A stretch of DNA of 64,000 nucleotides from Culicoidibacter larvae (lineage in GTDB: Bacteria > Bacillota_I > Bacilli_A > Culicoidibacterales > Culicoidibacteraceae), in NCBI RefSeq assembly GCF_005771635.1, contig NZ_VBWP01000003.1, forward strand, positions 186,001 through 250,000, read 5' to 3'. How positions within the stretch are numbered: position 1 is the stretch's first letter; every line of letters starts with the position of its first letter. Below are positions 35,655 to 44,290 of the stretch, in pieces. Made by a program: the position numbers and the translations under genes. The notes beneath the pieces are model-generated. The model saw only the letters and a list, made by a program, of their open reading frames with translations, searched no databases and was not told the origin of the DNA.

Positions 35655-38009
35655 TTATCCCAGCCGCCAAATATCCTTTGCGTACTGATGGATAGTTCTA
35701 TCGCTACTGAAATAACCGCTATAAGCAATATTAACCAGCATCATCTTAGCCCATACATGACGGTTCGAATATGCTTCAGCAATTTCTTCCTGTGCCTTAA
35801 TATAAGCTGCCAAATCACTAAAAACAAAGTATTCATCATTGCCATCAATTAAATCGCTGACAATTTTTGCAAATGTATCCGGTGCTAACACAAAGCTGCT
35901 CCCCAGATCTTGCGGATTCTTCAAAAAGTCCATAATCTTTTGATACTGTTTATTTTCAGCAACTATTGCCAAATTATCTTGATGCTTATTGCTAAGTTCG
36001 CTAACCTCATCAGCTTGTAACCCAAATATGAAACTATTATCATCGCCAACCCGCTCATGAATTTCAACATTTGCACCATCTAAAGTTCCTAATGTAATTG
36101 CACCATTCATCATAAACTTCATATTACCGGTACCACTTGCCTCTTTTCCTGCTGTTGAAATTTGCTCACTAACATCAGCTGCCGGAAAGAGCAGCTCTGC
36201 CTTCGACACATTATAGTTAGGAATAAAAACAACTCTAAGATATTTATTTACATCCGGATCATTATTAACAATATCCGCAACCACATTGATAAGTTGAATA
36301 ACTTCTTTAGCAAACACATACGAAGCTGCTGCCTTAGCACCAAAAATAAATGTTCGTGGAACAATAGTAAAATCTGCTTCTGTCTTTAAACGTTGGTACA
36401 AATAAATAATATGAAACACATTCATTAACTGCCGCTTATATGCATGAAGACGCTTAATCTGAATATCGAAAATCGAACTACTATCAATAGCGACACCCAA
36501 TTGATCCTCAATATAATCCGCAAGCCGCTCCTTATTTCCCTGTTTAATCTCCAATAGACGATCCAAGAACGACTCATCATCAATAAATGCCAGCAAACGC
36601 AAAAGCTCATTTTCCATATCTGTCGTCCAAGCATCACCAATCTTCTCGGTAATCAACTTGGCAAGCTCAGGATTGCTATACAACAACCAACGCCGCTGGG
36701 TAACACCATTAGTCTTATTATTAAACCGATCCGGATAAATCGCAAACAATTGCTTCAAAGCATCATTCTTAAGCAAATCTGTATGCAGAGCAGCAACACC
36801 ATTGATGCTGAAACTCCCAACAACGGCCAAATACGCCATGCGTACTTTGCCGTTGGCAATAATTTTCACGGCAGCTAACTGAGATTCAGTATATCCTTTG
36901 GAAACTAAACTCGCCATAAACCATTTTTCAATAGCAACGATGATATCATAAACCCGCGGAAATAACTCCTGAATATAGATTTCATCCCATTCCTCCAAAG
37001 CCTCAGCAAGCAAAGTATGATTCGTATAGGCAACCGTCTGCTGCACCAGTTTCCATGCTGCTTCAAACCCCATACCATGCTCATCAACAAAAATACGAAC
37101 CAATTCCGGAATAACTAAGGTCGGATGTGTATCATTAATCTGAATCGTATGGTAGTCAGCAAACGTTTCTAACTCCCTACCCTTCGACACATGATTGCGA
37201 ACCAATGCCTGCGCACCAGCGCTACTAAAAAAGTACTGTTGCCGCAAACGCAGCCGCTGCCCCTCAGGCGTCGAATCATCCGGATACAAAAATTGGGTAA
37301 TCATTCTGGTTTCATGTTCATAATCAGAATACTCAGCACTGGAAACCAACGCCTCGGTCACCGGCTGCGCACTCCACATTCTTAATGTGTTGATGGTTTT
37401 GCCATTGTACCCAATGATCGGCAGATCATATGGCACGGCTAAAACCGCCTGCAAGCTAGCACCTGAACCATAATTAACAACCACAGCTTCATCCTCGCGG
37501 CAAACTTCCCATTCATGGGTCCCGCGCCGTAGCCACTGCTGTGCCAACTCAATTTGCTGTCCTTCAACAATCTTTTGATCAAAGAACCCATATTGGTAAC
37601 GAATTGTATTACCCTGCACCGGATAGCCAAGTGAAGCTGCTGAATCAAGGAAACATGCCGCTAAACGACCAAGGCCGCCATTACCAAGTCCCATATCATC
37701 TTCAGCATTTTCTAAGGTATTAATATCAATACCAATCTCGGTCATTGCTTCCTGCACCATATGGTAATAACCCATGTTTTGCAAATTATTAGTCAACAAC
37801 CGACCCATCAAAAATTCCATTGAAAAATAATATACCCGCTTCTGGTTGCGATGTTCCAATTCACTGGCAATCCAATTATCAGTAATCAGTTCTTTAGTTA
37901 ATTCTGCTAGCACATAATATCTCTCATTAGCTGTCGTTTCCTCAAGCGGTTTCCCGGTTTGACTCTTCAACCTGCTGATAAATTGTTGGCTAAATTCTTG
38001 CTTATTCAT
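35655..38009 (-). CDS. glgP: Glycogen/maltodextrin phosphorylase
   Basis: A 784-residue GT35 phosphorylase releasing glucose 1-phosphate from alpha-1,4-glucans. Conserved segments: RVYYFSMEFLMGR near the N terminus, GNGGLGRLAACFLDS, IQINDTHPTLVIPELVRI, RLHAYKRQLMN and the PLP-binding region EASGTGNMKFMMNG, with the cofactor lysine near residue 630. The length is on the short side for the family, as in maltodextrin phosphorylases lacking regulatory N-terminal extensions. It lies 9 bp after a GH13 glucosidase and just before malE. AGGAGGG precedes the ATG. Confidence 0.92.
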   Translation of the reverse strand: MNKQEFSQQFISRLKSQTGKPLEETTANERYYVLAELTKELITDNWIASELEHRNQKRVYYFSMEFLMGRLLTNNLQNMGYYHMVQEAMTEIGIDINTLENAEDDMGLGNGGLGRLAACFLDSAASLGYPVQGNTIRYQYGFFDQKIVEGQQIELAQQWLRRGTHEWEVCREDEAVVVNYGSGASLQAVLAVPYDLPIIGYNGKTINTLRMWSAQPVTEALVSSAEYSDYEHETRMITQFLYPDDSTPEGQRLRLRQQYFFSSAGAQALVRNHVSKGRELETFADYHTIQINDTHPTLVIPELVRIFVDEHGMGFEAAWKLVQQTVAYTNHTLLAEALEEWDEIYIQELFPRVYDIIVAIEKWFMASLVSKGYTESQLAAVKIIANGKVRMAYLAVVGSFSINGVAALHTDLLKNDALKQLFAIYPDRFNNKTNGVTQRRWLLYSNPELAKLITEKIGDAWTTDMENELLRLLAFIDDESFLDRLLEIKQGNKERLADYIEDQLGVAIDSSSIFDIQIKRLHAYKRQLMNVFHIIYLYQRLKTEADFTIVPRTFIFGAKAAASYVFAKEVIQLINVVADIVNNDPDVNKYLRVVFIPNYNVSKAELLFPAADVSEQISTAGKEASGTGNMKFMMNGAITLGTLDGANVEIHERVGDDNSFIFGLQADEVSELSNKHQDNLAIVAENKQYQKIMDFLKNPQDLGSSFVLAPDTFAKIVSDLIDGNDEYFVFSDLAAYIKAQEEIAEAYSNRHVWAKMMLVNIAYSGYFSSDRTIHQYAKDIWRLG

Positions 38010-38018
38010 AATTCCCTC

Positions 38019-39713
38019 CTATAATTGATAGACACGCGCCTCATAAGGACGCAATACAGTTAACTCATCATCATTTTTGTCTGGATAATTTGCCAGTAGC
38101 AATTCACCTTTCGGAACCTCAAGCTGAATTGCGCGTTCAGCTCCGGAAAAGTTACAAACAACTAGCACTTTTTCACCGTTATATTCACGAATATAAGCAT
38201 AAATATTAGCATCATCTTCAAGAACAAACCGGAAAGTTCCATAAATAAATACATCTTTACTTTGACGCAAACGCAAAAGCTTTTTATAGTAATTTAAAAC
38301 CGAATACGGGTCATCTTGTTGCAACGCAACATTAATCTTCAAATAATTTTGCGACACTTTCATCCACGGCTCATGTTGTGAGAATCCGGCATACTTCTCC
38401 GCACTCCACTGCATTGGCGTACGTGCGTTATCACGACAACGATTATGAATCATAGCCATGACTTCGTCATGACTATGACCACCCTTAACAACCGCCTCAT
38501 TATAAAGCGTAAAAACTTCAACATCACGGTAGTCTGACAAATCCTCATACTCAGCATTAGTCATCCCTAATTCTTCACCCTGCAATATATAAGGCGTTCC
38601 CCATTGCAAATACATTAAGGTTGCCAGCATTTTCGCGCTTTCCTCACGGTAAACACCATTGCTGCCAAAACGTGATACCACCCTTGGCATATCATGGTTA
38701 TTCCAATATAAAGTATTCCAACCGTGGCCATATAAACCATCTTGCCAACGGCGCATTGCTGATTTAAATTCCAACAAATCTAATTTTTTATGCGTCCACT
38801 TTGGCGGAACATGAGTTACTGAATAATCATAATCTAAACTCAAATGTTCAAAAGTAATCAACATATCAAATTCTTCACGTTCCGGGGCTGTATATTTCTT
38901 TGCCTCATCAATCCCGGCAGTAGAACCTTCACCCACAGTCATAATTTGTAATGGCCCTAAAACTTCCTTATGAAATTCATGCACATAATCATGAACAATT
39001 GGTAGATTTGCGTAATATTTATCAGCCAAAACATAGGCACGACTGCCATCATTTTCACCTTGTGGCAAAGTTAAGTCTTTACCAATATGAATAATCGCAT
39101 CAACGCGGAAACCATCAATACCCTTATCGGCCCAAAAACGAGCAATATCATAAATCGCTTCGCGGACCGCTTTATTCTCCCAGTTTAAATCGGGCATCTT
39201 TTTACTGAACAAATGCATATAATATTGATCAGTTTGCTCATCTTTTTCCCAAACCGAACCACCAAAAAAACCTTCCCAGTTCGTTGGCTCCACTGTGCCT
39301 GTTCCGTTCTCATTCTTGCGACCGTCAGCCCAAATATAAAAGTCACGATGCGGGTTGTCTTTAGAACTTCTCGATTCAATGAACCAAGGATGCTCATCAC
39401 TGGTATGGTTCATCACCAAATCAAACATCACCCGAATATCCCGTTTGTGAGCTTCATTAATGAGCAATTCAACATCTTCCATTGTCCCAAACTCTGGACT
39501 TATAGCATAAAAATCACTAATATCATAACCATTATCATCATTTGGTGACATAAAAATTGGATTCATCCAAATCATATTCACTCCTAAATCGGCAATATAA
39601 TCCAGCTTTTCAATAATCCCTTGAATATCTCCGATACCATCATTATTGCTATCATAAAAACTTCTTGGATACACTTGATAGACAATTGCCTTTTGCCACC
39701 ATTTTTCTGTCAT
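38019..39713 (-). CDS. GH13 alpha-glucosidase, probably alpha-1,4-specific
   Basis: A 564-residue GH13_31 enzyme related to the one at 30824-32449. Catalytic residues: Asp (about 204) in GFRVDAIIH, Glu (about 261) in MTVGEGST and Asp (about 338) in NNHDMPR; MPDLNW is the subfamily motif. Alanine follows the nucleophile, the feature associated with alpha-1,4 (maltase) specificity. It is first in a transcript with the phosphorylase and is preceded by a LacI-type operator. The start is the ATG at 39713, 9 nt after GAGGTG; a GTG four codons upstream overlaps that site. Confidence 0.87.
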   Translation of the reverse strand: MTEKWWQKAIVYQVYPRSFYDSNNDGIGDIQGIIEKLDYIADLGVNMIWMNPIFMSPNDDNGYDISDFYAISPEFGTMEDVELLINEAHKRDIRVMFDLVMNHTSDEHPWFIESRSSKDNPHRDFYIWADGRKNENGTGTVEPTNWEGFFGGSVWEKDEQTDQYYMHLFSKKMPDLNWENKAVREAIYDIARFWADKGIDGFRVDAIIHIGKDLTLPQGENDGSRAYVLADKYYANLPIVHDYVHEFHKEVLGPLQIMTVGEGSTAGIDEAKKYTAPEREEFDMLITFEHLSLDYDYSVTHVPPKWTHKKLDLLEFKSAMRRWQDGLYGHGWNTLYWNNHDMPRVVSRFGSNGVYREESAKMLATLMYLQWGTPYILQGEELGMTNAEYEDLSDYRDVEVFTLYNEAVVKGGHSHDEVMAMIHNRCRDNARTPMQWSAEKYAGFSQHEPWMKVSQNYLKINVALQQDDPYSVLNYYKKLLRLRQSKDVFIYGTFRFVLEDDANIYAYIREYNGEKVLVVCNFSGAERAIQLEVPKGELLLANYPDKNDDELTVLRPYEARVYQL

Positions 39714-39786
39714 TACGTTCAACACCTCTCACTTATTCTACCCACATACTACCATGTTGATTTTGGGGAAAGCAATACTGTTCAAG

Positions 39787-39802
39787 TTGTTACCGATAAC
39801 AA
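39787..39802. promoter_or_regulatory. LacI-family operator upstream of glucosidase-glgP
   Basis: The dyad TTGTTACCGATAACAA sits 74 bp upstream of the glucosidase ATG and next to the lacI terminator. Fourteen of these bases recur at 35636-35649 before malE, so both are likely sites of the adjacent LacI-family regulator. Confidence 0.7.
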
Positions 39803-39836
39803 AAAGAGCGATTGCTCAAGCAATCGCTCTTTTCAA
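39803..39836 (-). terminator. Terminator of lacI-type gene
   Basis: A 14-bp perfect stem (39803-39816 with 39819-39832, AAAGAGCGATTGCT arm) begins 14 bp past the regulator's stop codon. Its leading A-run directly abuts the operator. Confidence 0.85.
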
Positions 39837-39849
39837 CATTTTTTGTCAT

Positions 39850-40809
39850 TTATTTCTTTCTTCTGGTTGATTCACGGACAATCAATTCCGGCTCAAAAAA
39901 CTCATTAATAGTCTCAGCCGGAGTATTGTTCTCAATCTTTTGAATAATAATTTCTGCCAATCGGGTACCCATCTTCACTAACGGCTGGCGAATAGTCGTA
40001 AGTTTTGGATGAGCAATCTGATCAAGAAACACACCATCAAAGCCGGTTACCGCAATAACATCCGGGACCCGTAACTGCGAATCATGAGCGGCACGCAACA
40101 CACCCAAGGCAATACGATCACTGGCACATACAATTGCCGCCGGCAACTTCTGATCTTCAAACAACTCATTAGCAACTTTGCATGCCGAAGTTGAGCGGTT
40201 CTCCATAACAAACTTTTTAGGCGTCAATTGATATTTTTGCATCATCTCATCATATCCACGCTCACGTTCATGGGCAAACTGCTCATTACGATCAATGCCA
40301 AAATATAAAATATTCCTGAAACCGAGCTCATATACATGTTCAACAGCATGTTTAATTCCAGTGATATTATCAACATCAATAAAGTCATAGCCAAAATCAT
40401 TTTCACCAAAAACCACCAATGGCGATTCCAATGTTTCAAGCTCCAAATAATCTTCATTCTTCAATCCGGTAAAAATAAAACCATCAGCACGACCGACACT
40501 CCAATCACCCTCATGCACCACCTGTAACGAAAAATAATGCTCGCTCAATCCACGGCTAATACCGGTAAGTAAGTGCATAAAATAAGGATCAGTCGTATCC
40601 ATATCTTCCGAAACCACATACTTAATAACCTGCGTTCGGTTATTAGCTAGAGCCTTCGCCGCATAATTAGGCCGATAATTTAACTCTTCCATCGCCTGAG
40701 TAACTAAATCATGTAGTTCCTTAGTCACTTTTTCAGGATGATTAATAACTCGGGATACCGTCATCTTAGAAACATTCGCCTGACGGGCAACATCAGCCAA
40801 AGTAGTCAA
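39850..40809 (-). CDS. LacI/GalR-family regulator of alpha-glucan genes
   Basis: A LacI-family repressor of about 319 residues. The N-terminal helix-turn-helix TLADVARQANVSKMTVSRVINHP and hinge (RPNYAAKALANNRTQ) are clear, followed by a periplasmic-binding-protein-like sugar domain (ICASDRIALGVLRAAHD, VTGFDGVFLDQIAHPKLTTIRQP). The start is taken as TTG at 40809, which has AGGAGG 8 nt upstream; the ATG at 40827 adds six residues but has a poorer site. It lies directly upstream of the glucan genes on the same strand. Two matching dyads in that cluster are its likely operators. Confidence 0.88.
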   Translation of the reverse strand: MTTLADVARQANVSKMTVSRVINHPEKVTKELHDLVTQAMEELNYRPNYAAKALANNRTQVIKYVVSEDMDTTDPYFMHLLTGISRGLSEHYFSLQVVHEGDWSVGRADGFIFTGLKNEDYLELETLESPLVVFGENDFGYDFIDVDNITGIKHAVEHVYELGFRNILYFGIDRNEQFAHERERGYDEMMQKYQLTPKKFVMENRSTSACKVANELFEDQKLPAAIVCASDRIALGVLRAAHDSQLRVPDVIAVTGFDGVFLDQIAHPKLTTIRQPLVKMGTRLAEIIIQKIENNTPAETINEFFEPELIVRESTRRKK

Positions 40810-40858
40810 TTCCTCCACCTCCTGCATTTTCCTAACACACTTTATTATAACAAAAAAA

Positions 40859-40886
40859 ATCCCAAAAAGCTTTGCTTACTTGGGAT
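40859..40886 (-). terminator. Weak hairpin downstream of the glycosylase-like gene
   Basis: A 7-bp ATCCCAA/TTGGGAT stem is followed by TTTTTTT on the complementary strand. It plausibly ends the ABC-transporter operon. Confidence 0.6.
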
Positions 40887-40936
40887 ATTAAAATGTTTTT
40901 CATAATTTGACAAATTTTACAGCACAGTGTGAGACC

Positions 40937-41314
40937 TCAATCACCTGAATAGTCGATAATAATACCTTTCTGTCGCAAATTATCAACACATTCATCAAGA
41001 TAAAACTGATCATGTTCAGCATAAATCGGATGCTTTAAATCAACCGTGTCCAAAAACTCATAAGGATTTGCCGACTTTCCGCGATAAAGCGGCAAATCCC
41101 AAAGCGGATCGTGCTTAAAGCCCCGCTTCGTCATCTCGTCCATAACCACCACATGATATTGATACAACATATAAGCCGGGTGCTCAAACACATAATTCAC
41201 CGTCGCGTGCGGCTTGCCCCAGCCATTGCCGCGCAAAGCACAGCACTCACGGTGCTGCCCCAATAACTGTTGCCTTGGTAAATAAGGAATTAAATCTTCA
41301 TGCCATAAGCGCAT
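40937..41314 (-). CDS. Pyrimidine-dimer DNA glycosylase-like (Pyr_excise) protein
   Basis: A 125-residue protein starting MRLWHEDLIPYLPRQQLLGQHRECCALRG-like; the conserved N-terminal block and HATVNYVFEHPAYMLYQYH match a short conserved family annotated as pyrimidine-dimer DNA glycosylase (PF03013-like). Members related to T4 endonuclease V would cut UV photoproducts, but this small bacterial branch is uncharacterised as far as I know. The start is the ATG at 41314; GTG at 41323 is possible. It follows the tail-anchored protein gene after 15 bp. Confidence 0.75.
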   Translation of the reverse strand: MRLWHEDLIPYLPRQQLLGQHRECCALRGNGWGKPHATVNYVFEHPAYMLYQYHVVVMDEMTKRGFKHDPLWDLPLYRGKSANPYEFLDTVDLKHPIYAEHDQFYLDECVDNLRQKGIIIDYSGD

Positions 41315-41329
41315 TGTCCTCACTACTTC

Positions 41330-42319
41330 CTACTTAAGAATTAATGCTACAATCAAAATCAAAATAATAACCATTGGTATTATCGCAGCCCACATAAACA
41401 TCGTCCGCATTGACTTGGTTGAATAGACTTGCATTGTATCAAAATCTACTGCATCGCTTTCACGAATCAACTCTTCTTTGTTTCTTATTATACTAGCATG
41501 TCCGGGACTATCTGACAAGAAATGCTGTGCATATGGGAAACAAGCTAATTGCGAAGGCTTATCAGCAAATAAACCCGGATACCATGAGTTCAACTCTAAT
41601 TGCAAACTATCCAAAGGAAGTTTCAATGCTTTCTCAACTTCTAAAGGGTCGAATTTCAGTGCAAAAACACTATCATCATTTCCGGACAATTCACGACCAT
41701 AGCCAACAGAAAAATTACCTTCCAGCCACAAGCGCTGATCCAATGCCTCAGTTGTGCCTTGGGTAATATCACTGGTAAAAACCAACGCGCGTGAATCGTC
41801 TTGTTTTACCATATCAACAATTACATTACCAGCAAAATCAGTAGTAATCACTGCATGTTTGCAATCAGGCATCACCAAACCACCGGCCTTGTCATAACTA
41901 ATCGTATTACTATCATAGTCAACAATAATCCAACTTAGTAAACCAGTTTCCTTATGCTCAGCAATAATGTAAAACTCCATTCGCTGTCCCCAAAAAGCAC
42001 TGGTATGAACATTAAAACAGCCAAAAATACAATAGTACTTAGGTTCATCAACATCAAATAACTTCGACTTTACTAACCGAAAATTATCCGGAATCAATCG
42101 CTCTGCCCAAGCTAAATCAACAATCTCATACCCTAAAAAATAACTATACGGCTCAACAACAAACCCCATATGAGGCATCTTCTTTGCCGATGACTCAACA
42201 ATATGATTTTGCATCTTCTTTGGCATCATGCCGCTAAACGGCGCGAAGAAATGAATAGTCCCCACTTCTATTGGATCAACTAACTCCTCAATTCCTTTAG
42301 TAAACCTAAACTTATCCAT
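41330..42319 (-). CDS. Tail-anchored protein of unknown function, copy 1
   Basis: A 329-residue protein with no signal peptide, a large soluble domain and a single C-terminal helix (about 306-328), so it is probably tail-anchored with the body in the cytoplasm. I do not recognise the family. A possible acetoacetate-decarboxylase-like fold is suggested by the YEIVDLAWAERLIPDNFRLV segment, but weakly. A near twin of the same length lies at 56811-57800, with a long identical stretch around residues 93-141. The start is the ATG of MDKFRFTKGIE, matched in the twin. It lies downstream of an ABC transporter pair and may work with it. Confidence 0.75.
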   Translation of the reverse strand: MDKFRFTKGIEELVDPIEVGTIHFFAPFSGMMPKKMQNHIVESSAKKMPHMGFVVEPYSYFLGYEIVDLAWAERLIPDNFRLVKSKLFDVDEPKYYCIFGCFNVHTSAFWGQRMEFYIIAEHKETGLLSWIIVDYDSNTISYDKAGGLVMPDCKHAVITTDFAGNVIVDMVKQDDSRALVFTSDITQGTTEALDQRLWLEGNFSVGYGRELSGNDDSVFALKFDPLEVEKALKLPLDSLQLELNSWYPGLFADKPSQLACFPYAQHFLSDSPGHASIIRNKEELIRESDAVDFDTMQVYSTKSMRTMFMWAAIIPMVIILILIVALILK

Positions 42320-42362
42320 AAACAATTTCACCCTCCAGTCGATTGGCACCACTACCTGCCAA

Positions 42363-43034
42363 CTATTTTCTCTCTGTCAACGTTCCATCTCTCATTTCAA
42401 AAACTCGATCACAATGCTCAATCATGCGAATATCGTGAGTTACCATAATACATGCCTTATTCTTTGCCTTGCTCTCATCAGCCAAAATCTTAACAACCTC
42501 GAAAGCTCGATCAGTGTCTAAACTTGCCGTAGGCTCATCTGCTAAAATAACTGCCGGATCATTATAAAGTGCCCGTGCAATAGCAACTCGCTGTTTCTCA
42601 CCACCGGACAAAGCCTCAGGGTATTTGTTCCTAAGGTCCCAAATACCTAAATCCGTCAGCAACTGCTTTTGCCGCTCCTTATCTGATTTTCGCTTCTCAA
42701 CTTTATCAACCAACTCAAGCTGATTAATAACCGATAAAAACGGCACCAAATTAGAAGACTGGAGAATAAAACCAATCTCCTTAAACCGTACTTTCGCACG
42801 CTTCTTCTCACTCTTAGCACTAAAATCATTACCATTAATCATAACATTGCCCTTGGTCGGCTTCTGCAAGCCACCAATAATCGTCAGCAAGGTACTTTTT
42901 CCCGAACCACTTGGTCCGATAATCGCGACAAACTCACCTTGCTCAACCTTGAACGCCGTTGGTTTCAAAATCTCTTTCTCAACCGAACCATCTTTAAAAA
43001 CTTTACTAATATCATTCACTGTAATTGCTTCCAT
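42363..43034 (-). CDS. ABC transporter ATPase, LolD/MacB type
   Basis: A 223-residue ATPase with Walker A GPSGSGKST, Q-loop ILQSSNLVPF, signature LSGGEKQR, Walker B VILADEP and the H-loop MVTHD. This is the MacB/LolD/FtsE-like group that works with FtsX-type permeases. The start is the ATG at 43034 with GGAGGG 10 nt upstream; a GTG three codons earlier sits too close to the site. It is 15 bp downstream of its permease. Substrate unknown; haem or peptide exporters (HrtAB-like) have this organisation. Confidence 0.88.
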   Translation of the reverse strand: MEAITVNDISKVFKDGSVEKEILKPTAFKVEQGEFVAIIGPSGSGKSTLLTIIGGLQKPTKGNVMINGNDFSAKSEKKRAKVRFKEIGFILQSSNLVPFLSVINQLELVDKVEKRKSDKERQKQLLTDLGIWDLRNKYPEALSGGEKQRVAIARALYNDPAVILADEPTASLDTDRAFEVVKILADESKAKNKACIMVTHDIRMIEHCDRVFEMRDGTLTERK

Positions 43035-43049
43035 CTCAAACACTCCCTC

Positions 43050-44147
43050 CTAACTTATTGCTTTCAGCGGATCAACTTTTACAACTGTTCTGACTGAGAA
43101 CAATGCCCCGAGAACTGAAGAAAATACTAAAATCAAGAACAATCCGCCAAAATACAACGCCTCAATTCGGAACGGCACTGCCGCCGGTAAAAAGAGCGCT
43201 GTCAACAAGGTTAACCCGGCTCCTAAACCAAATCCTAAAACTGCCAATAATAAAGTTTGGATAATAACCGCTTTGCTAATATAACCATTGGAAATTCCTT
43301 GTGCCTTCATAACGCCGAAAATTGCTGCCTTCTGCAAAGTAAATACATAAATAAAAATGCCAATAACAACTGCTGCAATAACAACTAAAAAGCCAATCAT
43401 CAATCCAAACGTCAGCACCTGGGCCTGATACCCGGGCAGCTTATTGATATACGTGTTTATCGGATAAACCTTCAAATCACTCTTACTAACTGTTACATTA
43501 GCAGCATCATGATCCGTAGCCCGAACAATTATTGCATTGATAATATCATTCTTCACCCCAATACCACCACTCTTAGCAAAACGCACATCCCTAAAAGTAT
43601 CCAATGTGGTATACAAGACTGGTGAGATACTAAATTTGGCATTATCAGTGAAACCAACTACTTTTACCGGCTTATCAACTCCGGCAAGATATAACAAATC
43701 GCCAAGCTCAACGCCATCCTCAAGATGCATACTATTATCAACAACAGCTTCATAATCATCGGCAAACATAACCCCATCAATCACATTTGGTGCAATAAAA
43801 CTATCCGGCTCAATCCCAAAAATACTCACATTAATCTTATCCAGACTATCATTGCGTCCATTCACCTGCGCCACACTTGGACTTTGTCCAAGCACTGCTG
43901 TTTCCGCTGCAGACACATCATTAATACTATCCGCCGGCATCATCGACATACTCATATTAACGTTTGCCTCATCGGTCAGCACAATAGCATCAGCCTGCCA
44001 CTTATCCGCTGCCGTTCGATTATCCTCTGCCAACCCGTATGCCAACCCAATCAAAAAGAACACCAAGTAGGCAATCAGCGCCATAACACCGATAATTAAA
44101 AAATATCGTAATTTACTATGCTTAATCTCATTCCATGCTAAAAACAT
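43050..44147 (-). CDS. ABC transporter permease, FtsX/MacB type
   Basis: A 365-residue permease with one N-terminal helix (about 13-38), an extracellular domain of about 190 residues and three C-terminal helices, the FtsX/MacB topology. The start MFLAWNEIKHSKLRYFLIIGVMALIAYLVFF resembles HrtB-like permeases of lactic acid bacteria. GGAGG precedes the ATG. Together with the ATPase, and perhaps the tail-anchored protein, it probably forms an exporter or a stress-linked efflux system. Confidence 0.85.
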   Translation of the reverse strand: MFLAWNEIKHSKLRYFLIIGVMALIAYLVFFLIGLAYGLAEDNRTAADKWQADAIVLTDEANVNMSMSMMPADSINDVSAAETAVLGQSPSVAQVNGRNDSLDKINVSIFGIEPDSFIAPNVIDGVMFADDYEAVVDNSMHLEDGVELGDLLYLAGVDKPVKVVGFTDNAKFSISPVLYTTLDTFRDVRFAKSGGIGVKNDIINAIIVRATDHDAANVTVSKSDLKVYPINTYINKLPGYQAQVLTFGLMIGFLVVIAAVVIGIFIYVFTLQKAAIFGVMKAQGISNGYISKAVIIQTLLLAVLGFGLGAGLTLLTALFLPAAVPFRIEALYFGGLFLILVFSSVLGALFSVRTVVKVDPLKAIS

Positions 44148-44211
44148 TCCAATTCCTCCAGTATGTCCCTAATTGTATCGCTTCTGCGAACAAATTCACA
44201 GTAAAATGCTC

Positions 44212-44268
44212 TTTTGGGGAAAACAAAATAAACGGCATGGCCAGAGGCCATGCCATTTATAAAATTCT
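44212..44268 (-). repeat. Terminator-bearing repeat, copy 1
   Basis: A 57-bp sequence differs from 46379-46435 at only four positions. It carries a hairpin (GGCATGGCC arms, 44234-44242 with 44246-44254) that terminates the LPQTG-protein gene, followed by a TTTTCCCCAAAA element on that strand. One of the differences is a compensated base pair, so the stem is preserved. Confidence 0.8.
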
Positions 44269-44290
44269 CTCATACAGCTTTACTGTTCGA

